Shown: one piece after another, positions 25,979 through 34,711 of the stretch
How the letters are laid out: every line of letters starts with the position of its first letter
Numbering within the stretch: position 1 is the stretch's first letter
From: Acidobacteriota bacterium
GTDB lineage: Bacteria; Acidobacteriota; Terriglobia; Bryobacterales; Bryobacteraceae
Reading direction: 5' to 3'
Length of the DNA stretch: 64,000 nucleotides
NCBI GenBank assembly: GCA_025353165.1
Contig: JANXRE010000136.1
Coordinates: 1 to 64,000 of the forward strand
Notes under the pieces: model-generated
The model's input: only the letters and a program-made list of their open reading frames with translations
What the model was told of the DNA's origin: nothing
Database searches by the model: none
Position numbers and translations under genes: made by a program

Positions 25979-27007
25979 TCAAACCACGCTCTGCAGCGCC
26001 TGCCCGACGTGCAGCACGGCGGACATCACCTTCCCGTAATCCATCCTCATCGGCCCCAGCACGGCGACCCGCGCGTGAGTTCCGCCGGGCAGCATCACCG
26101 ACAGGCCGATGAGGGACAGCTCGCTCATACTGGGATGGGAGTCGCCGAGGCCGACCTGCACGGCCAGTTCGCCGTCCCGGCCTTCGAGAAACCGCTCCAG
26201 CATCAAAAGGATTCGCTTCTTCTGCTCCAGCGCCTGAAACAACTCCTTCATCTTTTCGCGCGTCAGGTGGAGATCGACTCCCATCAGGTTGCTCGCGCCC
26301 TCCATGTGGAGCTCCGGGGACCGGCCCATGTCCAGCAGACCCTTGGAGTACAACTCCGTCAGCGTCGTCATGATGGCGTCGTAGGCGGCGCTTTCCTGTT
26401 CCAGGCGGAGGCTGAGTTCGCTGTGGACGTCGCTCAAAACCCAACCGCTGAATTCGCGGTTCACGTAATTGCGGATCGCCTCGAGCTCCGCTTCCGCTAC
26501 GGGCCCGTCCAGGGTAACGACGCGGTTTCGGACCACCCGGTCTTTCGTGACGACGATCATCAGCACGCGGCGGTCGGCCAGCGGCATCAGCTCGATCTGA
26601 TCGAGCACCTGCGAGGACGTCGGAATGGCCGCGGCGATACCGACGCCGTGGGTCATCTCGGTGAGCATGTGCGAGGAGCGCTCGACGCGTTCGTCCATCG
26701 TATCGGCTCCGCGCAGCCCGGCACGAACGCGGTCCAATTCGAAACTCAGCACGCGGTTCGAGTTGGTCAGCGACTGGATGTAGCTGCGGAACGCTTTCTC
26801 GGTCGGGATGCGTCCAGCGGAGGTGTGCGGCTGCGACAGGTAACCCTCGTCGTACAGGTCCGCCATGACGTTGCGAATCGAAGCAGCGCTCAGCCCGTCG
26901 CGGCGGCCGCGGGCCACATCGCGCGAAGCCACGGGTTCTCCCGCGTCGATGTACGCGCGAACGATCGCATGTAGAATCTCAAACTTGCGCGCGGTGTAGG
27001 AGTTCAT
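25979..27007 (-). CDS. hrcA: Heat-inducible transcription repressor HrcA
   Basis: A 342-residue repressor. The winged helix at the N-terminus reads TARKFEILHAIVRAYIDAGEPVASRDVA, followed by SAASIRNVMADLYDEGYLSQPHTSAGRIPTEKAFR, the HrcA hallmark. A GAF-like domain follows. HrcA normally binds CIRCE (TTAGCACTC-N9-GAGTGCTAA). I could not find a convincing CIRCE upstream; the closest is a weak GAGTGGGAA at about 27068. Start 27007 is chosen by homology over longer GTG/ATG frames. Confidence 0.94.
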   Translation of the reverse strand: MNSYTARKFEILHAIVRAYIDAGEPVASRDVARGRRDGLSAASIRNVMADLYDEGYLSQPHTSAGRIPTEKAFRSYIQSLTNSNRVLSFELDRVRAGLRGADTMDERVERSSHMLTEMTHGVGIAAAIPTSSQVLDQIELMPLADRRVLMIVVTKDRVVRNRVVTLDGPVAEAELEAIRNYVNREFSGWVLSDVHSELSLRLEQESAAYDAIMTTLTELYSKGLLDMGRSPELHMEGASNLMGVDLHLTREKMKELFQALEQKKRILLMLERFLEGRDGELAVQVGLGDSHPSMSELSLIGLSVMLPGGTHARVAVLGPMRMDYGKVMSAVLHVGQALQSVV

Positions 27008-27131
27008 TTCCCCCCATAGCGTAGCGGCCTCAAGACACGTCCCCGCCTCTATTCTAGCGCAAGCCAAGAGTGGGAACCACAGAACCGTGATCGACCGGCG
27101 CCTCTCGCAGAATCGAAATCGGAGCGGCGCC

Positions 27132-27515
27132 ATGGCGAGCGAATACCTGGAAGACCGCAACGGAGTGTATTACGTGCCGGGCACACGCATCTCGCTGGAT
27201 TCCATCGTCATGCATTCCGCGACGGATCGTCGCCGGAAAGCATCCGCGAGGATTTCGAGGGATTGACGTTAGTGCATGTTTACGGCGCCATCGCGTTCTA
27301 TTGGGATGGCCAGGAGGAGTTGGACGCTGAGGATTCGGTATCAGGCGGACAACGATCTGCGCAGAGCAATCGTCCGCGGGGTGGTTCGGCGCGAGCCTGA
27401 GATTGACTTTCGCAGTGCGCAGACGGCTCGCCTTGAAGGGGCGCCGGAGGAGTGGGAGAATCGCTTGTGCTTGATCCCGGGTTTGGTCACGATCGTCATG
27501 GGCTATCCGAGATAA
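27132..27515 (+). pseudogene. Decayed DUF433 antitoxin / DUF5615 PIN-like toxin pair
   Basis: The ATG at 27132 begins a DUF433 protein ([20 protein letters not shown] then SLDSIV). It is knocked out of frame after SIV and stops at 27266. One frame over, the rest is legible: [20 protein letters not shown] followed by [20 protein letters not shown]. Another frame then shows the start of the usual partner toxin, [20 protein letters not shown] and EIDFRSAQTARLEGAPEE, cut off before the catalytic aspartates and ending at 27515 with an unrelated tail. The antitoxin end and toxin start are also fused without a proper toxin start codon. Neither protein should work. Confidence 0.75.
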
Positions 27516-27535
27516 ATTGATATCATCCCTGAGCC

Positions 27536-28870
27536 GTGACTAAACGCGCCTTCCTCAACCTGGTCTCTGCCGCCGCTGCGAGCCCGGTGGTCGCGCCCCT
27601 GACTGCCTGGGCGAAGGAGAACCTCACCAATTGGGCGGGGAACCTAACCTATAGTACGGACCACCTGCACGAGGCCGCGTCGGTCGAGCAGATCCGTGCC
27701 CTTCTGCGTTCCCAGGACAAAGTGAAGGTGCTCGGCACCCGCCACTGTTTTAACTCCATCGCGGACAGCCGTTACAACCTGCTGTCTCTGAAGCCGATGC
27801 ACGAGGTGGTTGCGCTCGACGCGGCCGCGCGCGCCGTGACGCTCGATGCCGGCATCACCTACGGACAACTCTGCCCGTATCTGGAGAGCAAGGGCTTTGC
27901 CCTGCACAACCTGGCTTCGCTCCCCCACATCTCCATCGCCGGCGCGTGCAGCACAGCCACGCACGGCTCGGGCGAGAAGAACGGCAATCTTGCCACTGCG
28001 GTCTCGGCCCTCGAAATGGTTACCGCGGCCGGCGACGTCGTGAAACTCACGCGTAAGTCCGATGGCGAAGCCTTCCGGGGCGCCGTGGTCGGGCTCGGCG
28101 CTCTCGGCGTGATCACCCGGGTCACTCTCGATATTCAGCCCACCTATGCAATGCGGCAGTACGTGTACGAGAACCTGCCGCTCGCCCAGATGAAAGAGCA
28201 CTTCGACGCCATTCAGTCCAGCGCCTATAGCGTGAGCCTATTCACCGACTGGCAGAAGCAGCGCCTCAACGAGGTGTGGATCAAGGCTCGGCAGCCCTTC
28301 ACCGCGAACCCCGAGTTCTTCGGCGCTAAGCTCGCAACCCGCAACCTGCACCCGATTGCCGAGCTGTCCGCCGAGAACTGCACCGAACAGATGGGAGCGC
28401 CCGGCCCCTGGTACGAGCGGCTCCCCCACTTCCGCATGGGCTTCACCCCGAGCGCCGGAAAGGAGCTGCAGTCGGAATACTTCGTGCCCCGGCGCAACGC
28501 CGTCGATGCGATTCTGGCGATCGAGCGGCTGCGCGATCAGATGACACCGCACCTGTTGATCTCGGAGATCCGCGCGATCGCGGCCGACGACCTGTGGATG
28601 AGCACCTGCTACCGGCAGCCCAGCATAACGATCCACTTTACCTTTAAGCAGGACTGGACAGCGGTCCGGCAACTGCTTCCCGTTATCGAAAGGGAACTCG
28701 CCCCATTTCAGCCGCGCCCGCACTGGGGCAAACTGTTCACGCTATCCCCGGGCGTGCTCCGGTCCAGGTATGACAAGCTGGAGGACTTCATCCGCCTGGC
28801 CACGAAGTACGATCCGAAGGGCAAGTTCCGCAACGACTTCCTCAACGCCAACCTCTTCGCGCAAGGGTAA
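27536..28870 (+). CDS. FAD-linked alditol/aldonolactone oxidase (VAO family)
   Basis: 444 residues from a GTG start. The N-terminus (TKRAFLNLVSAAAASPVV) looks like an export signal, possibly Tat. The PP-loop FAD domain contains VLGTRHCFNSIADS, whose histidine corresponds to the covalent FAD attachment site of alditol oxidase, and SIAGACSTATHGSGEKNGNL. The C-terminus has HWGKLFTLSP and YDPKGKFRNDFLN, shared with sugar-1,4-lactone and alditol oxidases. It oxidises a polyol or lactone with oxygen or another acceptor. It stands alone downstream of the toxin-antitoxin relic. Confidence 0.83.
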   Translation: MTKRAFLNLVSAAAASPVVAPLTAWAKENLTNWAGNLTYSTDHLHEAASVEQIRALLRSQDKVKVLGTRHCFNSIADSRYNLLSLKPMHEVVALDAAARAVTLDAGITYGQLCPYLESKGFALHNLASLPHISIAGACSTATHGSGEKNGNLATAVSALEMVTAAGDVVKLTRKSDGEAFRGAVVGLGALGVITRVTLDIQPTYAMRQYVYENLPLAQMKEHFDAIQSSAYSVSLFTDWQKQRLNEVWIKARQPFTANPEFFGAKLATRNLHPIAELSAENCTEQMGAPGPWYERLPHFRMGFTPSAGKELQSEYFVPRRNAVDAILAIERLRDQMTPHLLISEIRAIAADDLWMSTCYRQPSITIHFTFKQDWTAVRQLLPVIERELAPFQPRPHWGKLFTLSPGVLRSRYDKLEDFIRLATKYDPKGKFRNDFLNANLFAQG

Positions 28871-29081
28871 ATGGGGACGGGCGGCTTAACCGCCCTCGTC
28901 GGGTGTGGCTGTTCCCGTCGTGCCGGTTGAGAAAGCATCGATGACCACATAGCCTTCAAAGAAAGGCACAGTCCGCCGGGTACCGTTGAGGGTCAGGAGA
29001 TTTGCTAGTTGCCCAGCTTCACCGGCGGTTCGTCGGGTGGAGCCTAGCTAGGCACCTTAAGATCCCACTGCATTGCACAAC
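28871..29081. other. Intergenic region with two small palindromes and a possible coding relic
   Basis: GGGCGG at 28879-28884 pairs with CCGCCC at 28890-28895, without a following T-run. GCCTAGCTAGGC at 29042-29053 is a perfect 12-base palindrome. On the minus strand a short open frame reads ...LTLNGTRRTVPFFEGYVVID..., which looks protein-like and may be the tail of a lost secreted-protein gene. No intact gene was seen. Confidence 0.4.
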
Positions 29082-30713
29082 TCACACCTTATCGAGCACC
29101 AGCACCCAATCCTGAAAGATCGGGAACACCGGCGCGCGCCAGCTGCCGGAACTGTCTCCGGTCGCCTGGCCCACGGGATGCTCCTTGCCAGTGGCCGGAT
29201 TGAACAGCAACGCCGAGTAACGAACGCCGGGCTCCAGTTGCCGGATCACCGGCGGATCCCACATCGGCGGGCAGAAGATGAAACGCACCTGGCCTGGGAT
29301 CCCCGCGGCGTACGGCAGCATGTAGTTCTGCTTGCTCCATCGCGGCTCAACCCACTCCGGATGCGGCTCGAAGCGCTGCCACGGATACCGCATCAACAGT
29401 TGTTTTGCCAGGCCCAGTTGCCGCGAGCCCGGCAACCGATAGGCCTCCTCCCACGGGGTGTCCCCCCACGAGCGGCCGTGCGGCGATAGCCCATAGGGCT
29501 GCTCCTCCGTGTTCACCTGCCAGATGCCGTTGGCTCCGTAAGTATGTCCCGCCGCGCCACTCAACATCGAAGCCCAGAACAGGAAGCGCTGCACCTCCTG
29601 CCGGCTGGCCTCCATGATCCCTTCGTAACAGACCTCGCCTACCAGCACCGGCATCCGAGGCGACTCGCCACGCGATTTCACAACCGATTCGACTGTGTTG
29701 GGAATACTGGTCCGGTCGCCGTGACCGGTCTGTAGCATGTCGAAATCCAGCACCGATGCGTCGTCCACGGTAACGCGCGCCGAGCTGCTGGGGTGAATTG
29801 TGATCATATGCCGGCCGGGATCGATGCTCCGAACGTAACGGGCAATCTCGGTCCAGCCGCGCTTTTGATCCTCCGCGTCCTTCTCCTTTTGCGTGGACAG
29901 ATAGTAGGGCATGGTCCCCTCGCCCGCCAGACACCACACCACCGGCAGCGCGCTCCAACGTGCCACCAGATTACGCCAGTGCTGTTTCATCTTTGCCAGG
30001 CCGAGGATCGGCAGATAGTATCCCCAGCAGCCGACGATGCAGGGCGTGATCCCCTGACTCACCAGGTAGCGGATGCGCAGATCCGCCATGTCGAAGTACC
30101 GGGGATTGACGCTCGCGTAGCCTGGCGTCCACGGATAGCCTTCCTCATTGGCCCCGCGGGGGTCGAACTGCGGCATGTCGGGGTACAGCCCGGCGACAAT
30201 CTGCACCACGCTGAAGCCCTTCCGTACCCGGTCGGCCGTCAGCAACTGAAAATCGTCGGGCCACTTGAGACGCTTCGTCAGGCCCATCCACCACGTGTCG
30301 CCCAGCCAGAAGAACGGAGTGCCGTCGGCATGCTCGAACGTTCGGCGCGTGCCGCTTACGCGCACCGCGCCGTGCTTCAACAAAGGGTTGGAGCCTTCAA
30401 ACGGCACAGCTTCCAGCGCACCCGTCAGACTCCGCGGATCCGTCCGCCATGTGTAGCGGCCTGCCGCGGGCGGAGCAAACCGGACCCGCCACGTGTTGTC
30501 GCCGTCCCGGAAAGCGGGAACGCGATGCTCGACGCCGCCCGGTCCCTGAATGACAACGTCGAGTTCGGCTTCGTGTGACCCGGATGTGAGCGGCCACTCC
30601 GTGGCGGTCCGTTCCATCGCGAGCAGATTTTGCGCCTGCCCGGTGGAATTCAACCCCACGAGCCCGGCGGTCATCCGCAGGCCGAAATCACGGCGATTCA
30701 TGCTTGTTATCAT
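29082..30713 (-). CDS. Secreted DUF5060/DUF4038-type glycoside hydrolase
   Basis: 543 residues with a Tat-type leader (MNRRDFGLRMTAGLVG). An N-terminal DUF5060 beta-sandwich (about 35-105, with FRDGDNTWRVRFAPPAAGRY) is followed by a TIM barrel typical of apiosidase-like enzymes: DGTPFFWLGDTWW, VVWCLAGEGTMPYYL with a candidate acid/base glutamate, and VLVGEVCYEG with a candidate nucleophile. A small C-terminal beta-domain ends QDWVLVLDKV. ATG 30713 overlaps the TGA of the decayed cytochrome frame, and ATG 30701 begins the Tat motif directly; either is possible. Substrate unknown, likely plant-type side chains. Confidence 0.78.
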   Translation of the reverse strand: MITSMNRRDFGLRMTAGLVGLNSTGQAQNLLAMERTATEWPLTSGSHEAELDVVIQGPGGVEHRVPAFRDGDNTWRVRFAPPAAGRYTWRTDPRSLTGALEAVPFEGSNPLLKHGAVRVSGTRRTFEHADGTPFFWLGDTWWMGLTKRLKWPDDFQLLTADRVRKGFSVVQIVAGLYPDMPQFDPRGANEEGYPWTPGYASVNPRYFDMADLRIRYLVSQGITPCIVGCWGYYLPILGLAKMKQHWRNLVARWSALPVVWCLAGEGTMPYYLSTQKEKDAEDQKRGWTEIARYVRSIDPGRHMITIHPSSSARVTVDDASVLDFDMLQTGHGDRTSIPNTVESVVKSRGESPRMPVLVGEVCYEGIMEASRQEVQRFLFWASMLSGAAGHTYGANGIWQVNTEEQPYGLSPHGRSWGDTPWEEAYRLPGSRQLGLAKQLLMRYPWQRFEPHPEWVEPRWSKQNYMLPYAAGIPGQVRFIFCPPMWDPPVIRQLEPGVRYSALLFNPATGKEHPVGQATGDSSGSWRAPVFPIFQDWVLVLDKV

Positions 30714-31235
30714 AACGACCGCAGGAATTCAAGAACGGATTCCCGATCGCCGTGCCCCAACCTGAGGAACATACTCGCCCGCGTGGTCGCCCTCGCCGCG
30801 GTGCCGGCGAATCGCATCGGTAAAAGTCAATGTTGCTCCGTCGTGCATTATCCGCGGACGCACACGAACGCCCCCCAGCGGCGGCGTGCGAACCCGGTTG
30901 CGGGTGTGCTGAAATGCCTCCGGGGGACACTCCTTGGGCATGCGGGCAGCCATACGCCCGTAATGCTCGACCACCGGAATGCCGATGCCGTCGCCGGTCC
31001 CCACGTCGTGCAACAGGAAATCGCCGTACGGATGGAGCGTCTTGCCGCCGAGGGCATCCGGAACCGTAAATGCACCCCCGTTGATCTTTGTCCCGGCCGC
31101 CGCGGTAGTCCAATCCCGCACGTGACAGACCGCGCATCCGATTTTGTCGAACAACTCCGACCCCTTTCTGGCCTTCGCAGTCGCGGCCAGCGTCTCGTCG
31201 CGGGCGGCGCAGAGTGTTAACCGTGTCGCCTCCCG
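30710..31235 (-). pseudogene. C-terminal relic of a di-haem cytochrome c (DUF1111/CxxCH oxidoreductase)
   Basis: The frame opens after a stop at 31238-31236 with no start codon. It reads AARDETLAATAKARKGSELF, then a single haem-binding GCAVCH and HPYGDFLLHDVG. The N-terminal haem domain is missing. Near the end the unshifted frame stops at 30729, but one base over the expected family end (SVLEFLRSL) runs to a TGA at 30710. So it is both truncated and frameshifted. It follows the beta-barrel gene and was probably the third member of the electron-transfer operon. Confidence 0.75.
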
Positions 31236-31253
31236 TCAGCGGAGCCGTGAAGC

Positions 31254-33155
31254 TTAGAATGACCACGTGACGCTGGTATATCCGGTATTGGCGCGGAAGT
31301 TCCGGTTGGCGTAAAACTGCGCGCTATAGCCGTAATATTGATACCCGGCGTTCCAGCGCAGCTTCTCCGTTATGCGCAGAGAGAGGCGCGCCAGGGGCGA
31401 TTGAAATGCCATCGGGTACGTCTGAACGGACTGGAACAGCAGATTCGGATTCGTGCTTCGCCCGTCGCCTTCATCCCGGGTTCTTACATACGCCACGTAA
31501 ACATCGGCGCGCTTCGCAGCGGCAAAGCGGATTCCAGCGGTGAGCGTATTCAAGTTGGAGATGTAAAGGGAACTCCCGCTCAACTGCGACGGAAACGATT
31601 CGAAGTAGGCGATGCCGCCGATGGTGTAGAGATGCGCGCGCGAGAACGAGCCGTCAAAACCGAGCCATGGCCTGGGATTCCATGAGCCGTTGGCGAAGTA
31701 TTTTCGCGATTGGGAACTGTAGGAGGAAAGAGCGACCGAGTTGAAGCGGTAGTCGCTTTCCGCTCCCGCCGCGAGCAGCAGGTCCTTCGAACGGTATTGC
31801 ACGCGCGCGTTTAACGCATGATAATTCCGTTCGGCCGCGGGAGTGAACGGCCGGTTGTTGCGCCCCGCCTCGGCGGAAACAAGAACGGTGAGGCCTTTCG
31901 CCGGCCGCAGCCGGATTCCCAGCCGCCCATCGTGGAGAATGTTCGTCTGGTCCGCCGGCTGTGGAGAAAACTGGATCGAACGAATGCGGCGGTCCGAATA
32001 TTCGTATCCGGCGAAGGCTCCCAACAGCGGCGAGAACTGATAGTTCAGGTCCGTTTCGTTGGCGAAGGTTCGGATGCCCAGATACTGAAAGAAGAGCGCA
32101 TCGAAGGAGTGGGTCCCGTTGTCGAACTGGGTGAAGGCCGAATTCCCGCTGGTCCGGACGTTGTAGACCGACGAGCTGTTCACGATGGTCAGCTTGGAGC
32201 CCGGCGCAATCACGACATTGAGGTTGCCGGTAGCGACGGGACGCTGGGCATCGCCGGAGGTCTGGATCTGTTGGCTTCGCGGCGCAACGGATAGGGGTCC
32301 GACGGCGGTCTCATCCACAATGAACGCCCGCCGGCCCGACGTATACGTGAAGTGCCCGTTCACACCGACGATCTTGCGATCGGCAAACAGGGCCGCGCGC
32401 CAGTAGGGACTCGTGCCGTGGTACGGTTCCACGCGCTGAAAGTTCACGCCGGTGAAGGGAGTGTCGTCTTTGAAATCTTCCCAGCCGCGCATCCAGTTCA
32501 TTCGCACTCCCAGAACGCGGAATTCGTTCCCCAGGCGGTACTCGCGGCGGACTCGCCGCACATTCGCAAATAGCGGAACCGTATCCGCTCCGCCTCCGAG
32601 CGGCTGGATCGAAGAGATTGCCGCGCCCGTCTGCGACGTGCCCGAGTAGCCGAGAAAGAACTTGAGATTCGACTCTGGAAAAATCGTGAGGTCGTGGTCC
32701 TGCATGTCGTACTCGGTATCCAACAGGTGGTTTCCCGAGGCGCCGCCCGTCACCAGCCCGGGATTGAAGTAATCGTTCCTGCGCCAAGTCATGTCGTAGT
32801 GGTACGTCCGGTTTTTGACGATGCGCAGCGAAGCCGATTCATACGGGTCGTTGCCGAGGCCCTGCGTCGTGATCACCACGGAATCGAGCCAGCGGCCGCG
32901 CCCGTCCTTCGAATTCATGGTGAAGTAACTGCCGAGGAGGCGGATGCCGTTGCCATAGTTGACTGAGCTGCGATACATCGCATCGTCGCCGCCGCCCACG
33001 GCCGCGAACCGGTATCCCGTCTCGATCGAGTTGACGATGTTGTATCCGTTCCACGTTTCGCCCCGGACCGGTCCGGCGCGTTCCGGCGTCGGTGCGGCCG
33101 TCTCCTGGGCTATCGCCAGCGACGCCATCGAAAGAAAGAGAATCGCGGTTCGCAT
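31254..33155 (-). CDS. MtrB/PioB-like outer-membrane beta-barrel of a porin-cytochrome conduit
   Basis: 633 residues with a signal peptide (MRTAILFLSMASLAIAQ). Alternating hydrophobic beta-strands run throughout, and the C-terminal strand ends in phenylalanine (TGYTSVTWSF), the BAM signal of outer-membrane barrels. Partnered with a DmsE-like decaheme protein four bases upstream, it fits the MtrB/PioB role of a sleeve that holds a multihaem cytochrome across the outer membrane. No CxxC near the N-terminus is visible, unlike Shewanella MtrB. The start is placed at 33155 because longer frames run through the cytochrome gene. Confidence 0.75.
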   Translation of the reverse strand: MRTAILFLSMASLAIAQETAAPTPERAGPVRGETWNGYNIVNSIETGYRFAAVGGGDDAMYRSSVNYGNGIRLLGSYFTMNSKDGRGRWLDSVVITTQGLGNDPYESASLRIVKNRTYHYDMTWRRNDYFNPGLVTGGASGNHLLDTEYDMQDHDLTIFPESNLKFFLGYSGTSQTGAAISSIQPLGGGADTVPLFANVRRVRREYRLGNEFRVLGVRMNWMRGWEDFKDDTPFTGVNFQRVEPYHGTSPYWRAALFADRKIVGVNGHFTYTSGRRAFIVDETAVGPLSVAPRSQQIQTSGDAQRPVATGNLNVVIAPGSKLTIVNSSSVYNVRTSGNSAFTQFDNGTHSFDALFFQYLGIRTFANETDLNYQFSPLLGAFAGYEYSDRRIRSIQFSPQPADQTNILHDGRLGIRLRPAKGLTVLVSAEAGRNNRPFTPAAERNYHALNARVQYRSKDLLLAAGAESDYRFNSVALSSYSSQSRKYFANGSWNPRPWLGFDGSFSRAHLYTIGGIAYFESFPSQLSGSSLYISNLNTLTAGIRFAAAKRADVYVAYVRTRDEGDGRSTNPNLLFQSVQTYPMAFQSPLARLSLRITEKLRWNAGYQYYGYSAQFYANRNFRANTGYTSVTWSF

Positions 33156-33159
33156 GGCC

Positions 33160-34071
33160 TTACCGCAAAAAGTAGAAATCGGAATTCGATCCGTGTATGC
33201 GGACATGACAAGCGGTACAGTTCTGGAATCGCGGGTCCGCCAGGTTGTGCGAAACCGTCCCGGGTGCGGGATTGGGCACGCCGCGGCCCGCCCGGCCGAA
33301 GTCGCCCAATCCGTTATGACACTCCAGGCACATCGTGAAAACGACGGGACGGCGCAGCAGCCTGGAGTTCGGCGACCCGTGCGGGAAATGGCACATCTCG
33401 CAGCCTTCCACGCGCACCGAGGCATGCTCGAAGATGAACGGGCCGCGCTTCTCGGCGTGGCACTTCAGGCAAGGTTCTTCATTCGCCAGCGCCCGCTGCG
33501 CCATCCTTGGACGCACGGCTGTCTTCCAGGTGGGAGCGAACGCGCCGTGAGGGTTATGGCAGTCGGTGCAACTCATGAAGCCTTCGTTCACGCGGTGCTT
33601 GAACGGCATCGAGAACTGTGCCCGCACGTTTGCGTGACAGCCGTAGCACAGCTCCGTTTGCGGCTTGGCGAGCAGACGGGTCGGCGTCCGCGCCTTGTGG
33701 ATGGAATGGCAACTGGTGCACGCCATGCCGTTCAGCGTGTGCTCCGAGCGGCGGATGTTCGCGCGGCTTATGGTCTGGCCGTGGCACGCGAGGCAGGCGT
33801 CGAGGATGCGCTCCGGGGGGAGCTCGGAAAAGGCCACGATTGTCGCCTTGCCGCCATGCGCTTCCACGTGGGCTTTGCCGGGGCCATGGCAGCTCTCGCA
33901 TCCGGTCACGGCCTTATCCGGCGCCGGTGGACGGAAGTGCGGATTGCGGTAGAACGTCGACCAGACGTCGGCGTGACAGGTTTTGCACGCCTCGCTTCCG
34001 ATGTAGCCGGACGCGCCGCGCGCAAGAGCGGGCAGCAGGGCAGTCAGCGTCAGCAGCAGAAGCGATTTCAT
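33160..34071 (-). CDS. DmsE-like decaheme c-type cytochrome
   Basis: 303 residues with a Sec signal (MKSLLLLTLTALLPALARGA). Ten CxxCH sites are visible in order: CKTCH, CESCH, CLACH, CTSCH, CYGCH, CTDCH, CLKCH, CEMCH, CLECH, CTACH. Spacing and FMSCTDCHNPHG resemble the DmsE/MtrA family of periplasmic decahaem proteins, which pass electrons through an outer-membrane barrel. The barrel gene starts four bases after the stop. A hairpin (CTCTCG...CGAGAG, 34094-34110) lies in the leader. No outer-surface terminal reductase is next to it, so the final electron donor or acceptor is unclear. Confidence 0.92.
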   Translation of the reverse strand: MKSLLLLTLTALLPALARGASGYIGSEACKTCHADVWSTFYRNPHFRPPAPDKAVTGCESCHGPGKAHVEAHGGKATIVAFSELPPERILDACLACHGQTISRANIRRSEHTLNGMACTSCHSIHKARTPTRLLAKPQTELCYGCHANVRAQFSMPFKHRVNEGFMSCTDCHNPHGAFAPTWKTAVRPRMAQRALANEEPCLKCHAEKRGPFIFEHASVRVEGCEMCHFPHGSPNSRLLRRPVVFTMCLECHNGLGDFGRAGRGVPNPAPGTVSHNLADPRFQNCTACHVRIHGSNSDFYFLR

Positions 34072-34162
34072 GGGTTTTGAGCTACCGGAATTCCTCTCGT
34101 ATTTCGAGAGTAGGCCAGCATCGGGCCGCCGGTTGTACACTCGGCGTAAAATCGAGGTGAAT

Positions 34163-34630
34163 TCAGGGCTGACGGGCCGCCTGTTCGCGCGTCCACGCGC
34201 AGAACGAATCAATGTCGCTCCTGGAGAGCCGTGCTTCCGGGTGCAGGTATGGGTACGGCGATTTGGGCATGAGCCCGCTTTGAACGGCGAAACAGGCGGC
34301 TGTCAGCGTAGCATCAGAACGAGCGCTCGTGGCCCCGGCAGACGTCTTCCACTCGGAGAAATTCATGAACGCCCGGCCCCGCGTCACATCGTTTTCGATG
34401 CGCCCGGCGATCGGCGACATGCGGGCATACCAGGGCCAGCGTGTCTCGGAAGAGTGGCAGTCGTAACATGCCCGCCGCAGAATGTCCCGCACGCGCGGCG
34501 GCACCGTCAATGCCGTTTCTATCGATCGTTCACGCTCCACTGGCGGGTTCCGGGGGGGATCATGGAACAGGGCCGGCAGTACCAGGAACGCGGCGGGGAG
34601 GCAGATCATTGAGAGTGTGTTGAACCGCAT
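34163..34630 (-). CDS. Haem-binding domain protein (Haem_bd type)
   Basis: 155 residues with an N-terminal membrane/signal segment (MICLPAAFLVLPALF). It has a single haem site CYDCHSSETRWPWYARMSPI, followed by GRIENDVTRGRAFMNFSEW. This pattern is typical of the small haem-binding domain found near cytochrome clusters. It is probably periplasmic. It lies 91 bases upstream of the decahaem cytochrome on the same strand and may head the same transcript. An eleven-base-phased repeat (34674-34695) lies 44 bases upstream of its start. Confidence 0.8.
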   Translation of the reverse strand: MRFNTLSMICLPAAFLVLPALFHDPPRNPPVERERSIETALTVPPRVRDILRRACYDCHSSETRWPWYARMSPIAGRIENDVTRGRAFMNFSEWKTSAGATSARSDATLTAACFAVQSGLMPKSPYPYLHPEARLSRSDIDSFCAWTREQAARQP

Positions 34631-34673
34631 AGCCCAATACTGAACGCGTCAAGCCAGGCAGTTGCAGTGGGGC

Positions 34674-34695
34674 TGTAAACAAAATGTCAAAACCG
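34674..34695 (+). promoter_or_regulatory. Candidate OmpR-family operator, site 1
   Basis: Two half-sites, TGTAAAC at 34674 and TGTCAAA at 34685, are spaced exactly 11 bases (N4 = AAAA), the geometry of PhoB/OmpR direct repeats. A near-identical copy (22 of 23 bases over 34674-34696) is at 35167. It lies 44 bases upstream of the haem-binding gene, in reverse orientation relative to it. Confidence 0.5.
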
Positions 34696-34711
34696 GTGGG
34701 AGCCAGGGCCA

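Noticed and set aside
27008-27131. Possible CIRCE operator before hrcA
   Set aside because: Only GAGTGGGAA resembles the right arm, and no matching left arm lies nine bases away.
28879-28895. Hairpin after the flavin oxidase as a rho-independent terminator
   Set aside because: The stem is good but no T-run follows.
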